DNA from: Acidobacteriaceae bacterium
Lineage (GTDB): Bacteria > Acidobacteriota > Terriglobia > Terriglobales > Acidobacteriaceae
Length of the DNA stretch: 6,119 nt
Direction: 5' to 3'
Assembly: GCA_003165855.1 (NCBI GenBank)
Contig: PMXH01000554.1
Location: forward strand, 5,708-11,826
Below the pieces are notes generated by a model. That model had not been told where the DNA came from and did not search any database. It saw only the letters and a program-made list of their open reading frames with translations. Positions within the stretch are counted from its first letter, which is position 1, and each line of letters starts with the position of its first letter. The translations under genes were made by a program, and so were the position numbers. Shown one piece after another: positions 6,010-6,119 of this stretch.

Positions 6010-6039
6010 AATCTACAGAACAAAAGGCCGCCAAGTCAA
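6010..6039 (-). promoter_or_regulatory. Candidate sigma70-type promoter of the regulator gene
   Basis: On the minus strand TTGACT (6034-6039) and TAGATT (6010-6015) are 18 bases apart. The first matches the -35 consensus at five of six positions and the second the -10 consensus at four of six. Transcription would begin near 6003, giving a leader of about 17 bases before ATG 5986. Overlapping TTCTGT direct repeats at the -10 could be an operator, but this is weak. Confidence 0.4.
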
Positions 6040-6049
6040 CCGCCCGTGT

Positions 6050-6113
6050 AGGGACAGCCGCCCAAGCCTGCCCTGAGCGAAGTCGAAGGGGCTGTCCCTC
6101 GAGCGCAGCTCGA
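6050..6113. repeat. Composite palindromic repeat at the window end
   Basis: Perfect 10-base arms AGGGACAGCC (6050-6059) and GGCTGTCCCT (6090-6099) enclose a 30-base centre that contains CTGAGCGAAGTCGAAG (6073-6088), the core of the repeat at 5294-5354. A second hairpin follows directly, TCGAGC (6099-6104) and GCTCGA (6108-6113) with a GCA loop. The left arm matches the palindrome inside gyrA (GGGACRGCCGCC). The element may continue past the window and lies just upstream of the regulator's promoter. Confidence 0.8.
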
Positions 6114-6119
6114 CAATGT

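Noticed and set aside
5543..6076. Plus-strand open frame opposite the regulator gene
   Set aside because: The product is Arg/Pro/His-rich without motifs and lies antisense to a clear winged-helix protein.

Overview
The window is GC-rich and looks chromosomal. The organism is probably a member of the Acidobacteriota, class Terriglobia. This is inferred from the style of the GyrA protein, from the exported hypothetical proteins, and above all from the density of short palindromic intergenic repeats (TGTCATYCCGAACGAAG-type, GGGACRGCCGCC-type and ACTNGGT heptamers), which I associate with soil Acidobacteria. No rRNA, tRNA, CRISPR array, transposase or phage gene was seen.

Layout, left to right. 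(1) Positions 1-2444, plus strand: DNA gyrase subunit A, lacking about 74 N-terminal residues that lie off the window. It carries Asn-Leu where E. coli has Asp82-Ser83, and an in-frame insertion of about 48 codons in its C-terminal beta-pinwheel domain that contains a perfect palindrome. (2) Positions 2474-2667, plus strand: a degraded small gene with a good ribosome binding site, one in-frame stop and one apparent frameshift. (3) Positions 2692-3495, minus strand: an exported protein of unknown function, converging on the pseudogene, with its start codon inside a repeat. (4) Positions 3671-4318, plus strand: a six-helix TMEM175/DUF1211-type channel protein, divergent from gene 3. (5) Positions 4471-5259, minus strand: a hypothetical protein interrupted by a translated repeat cluster. 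(6) Positions 5468-5986, minus strand: a GbsR/MarR-type winged-helix regulator, with a plausible sigma70-like promoter upstream.

The genes do not form a recognisable pathway. Gyrase is housekeeping, the channel and the regulator could each serve ion or osmotic homeostasis, and the other proteins are unknown. I see no defence system or biosynthetic cluster.

The most interesting signal is the repeats. At least four families occupy nearly every intergenic gap, and some have entered genes. They have been translated as linkers in gyrA and in the 4471-5259 gene. They supply the probable start codon of the 2692-3495 gene, abut or overlap two stop codons, and border the 3' end of the pseudogene. Two elements appear nested, with one palindrome inserted inside another repeat. 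That is visible within the window because an uninterrupted copy of the core is present for comparison.
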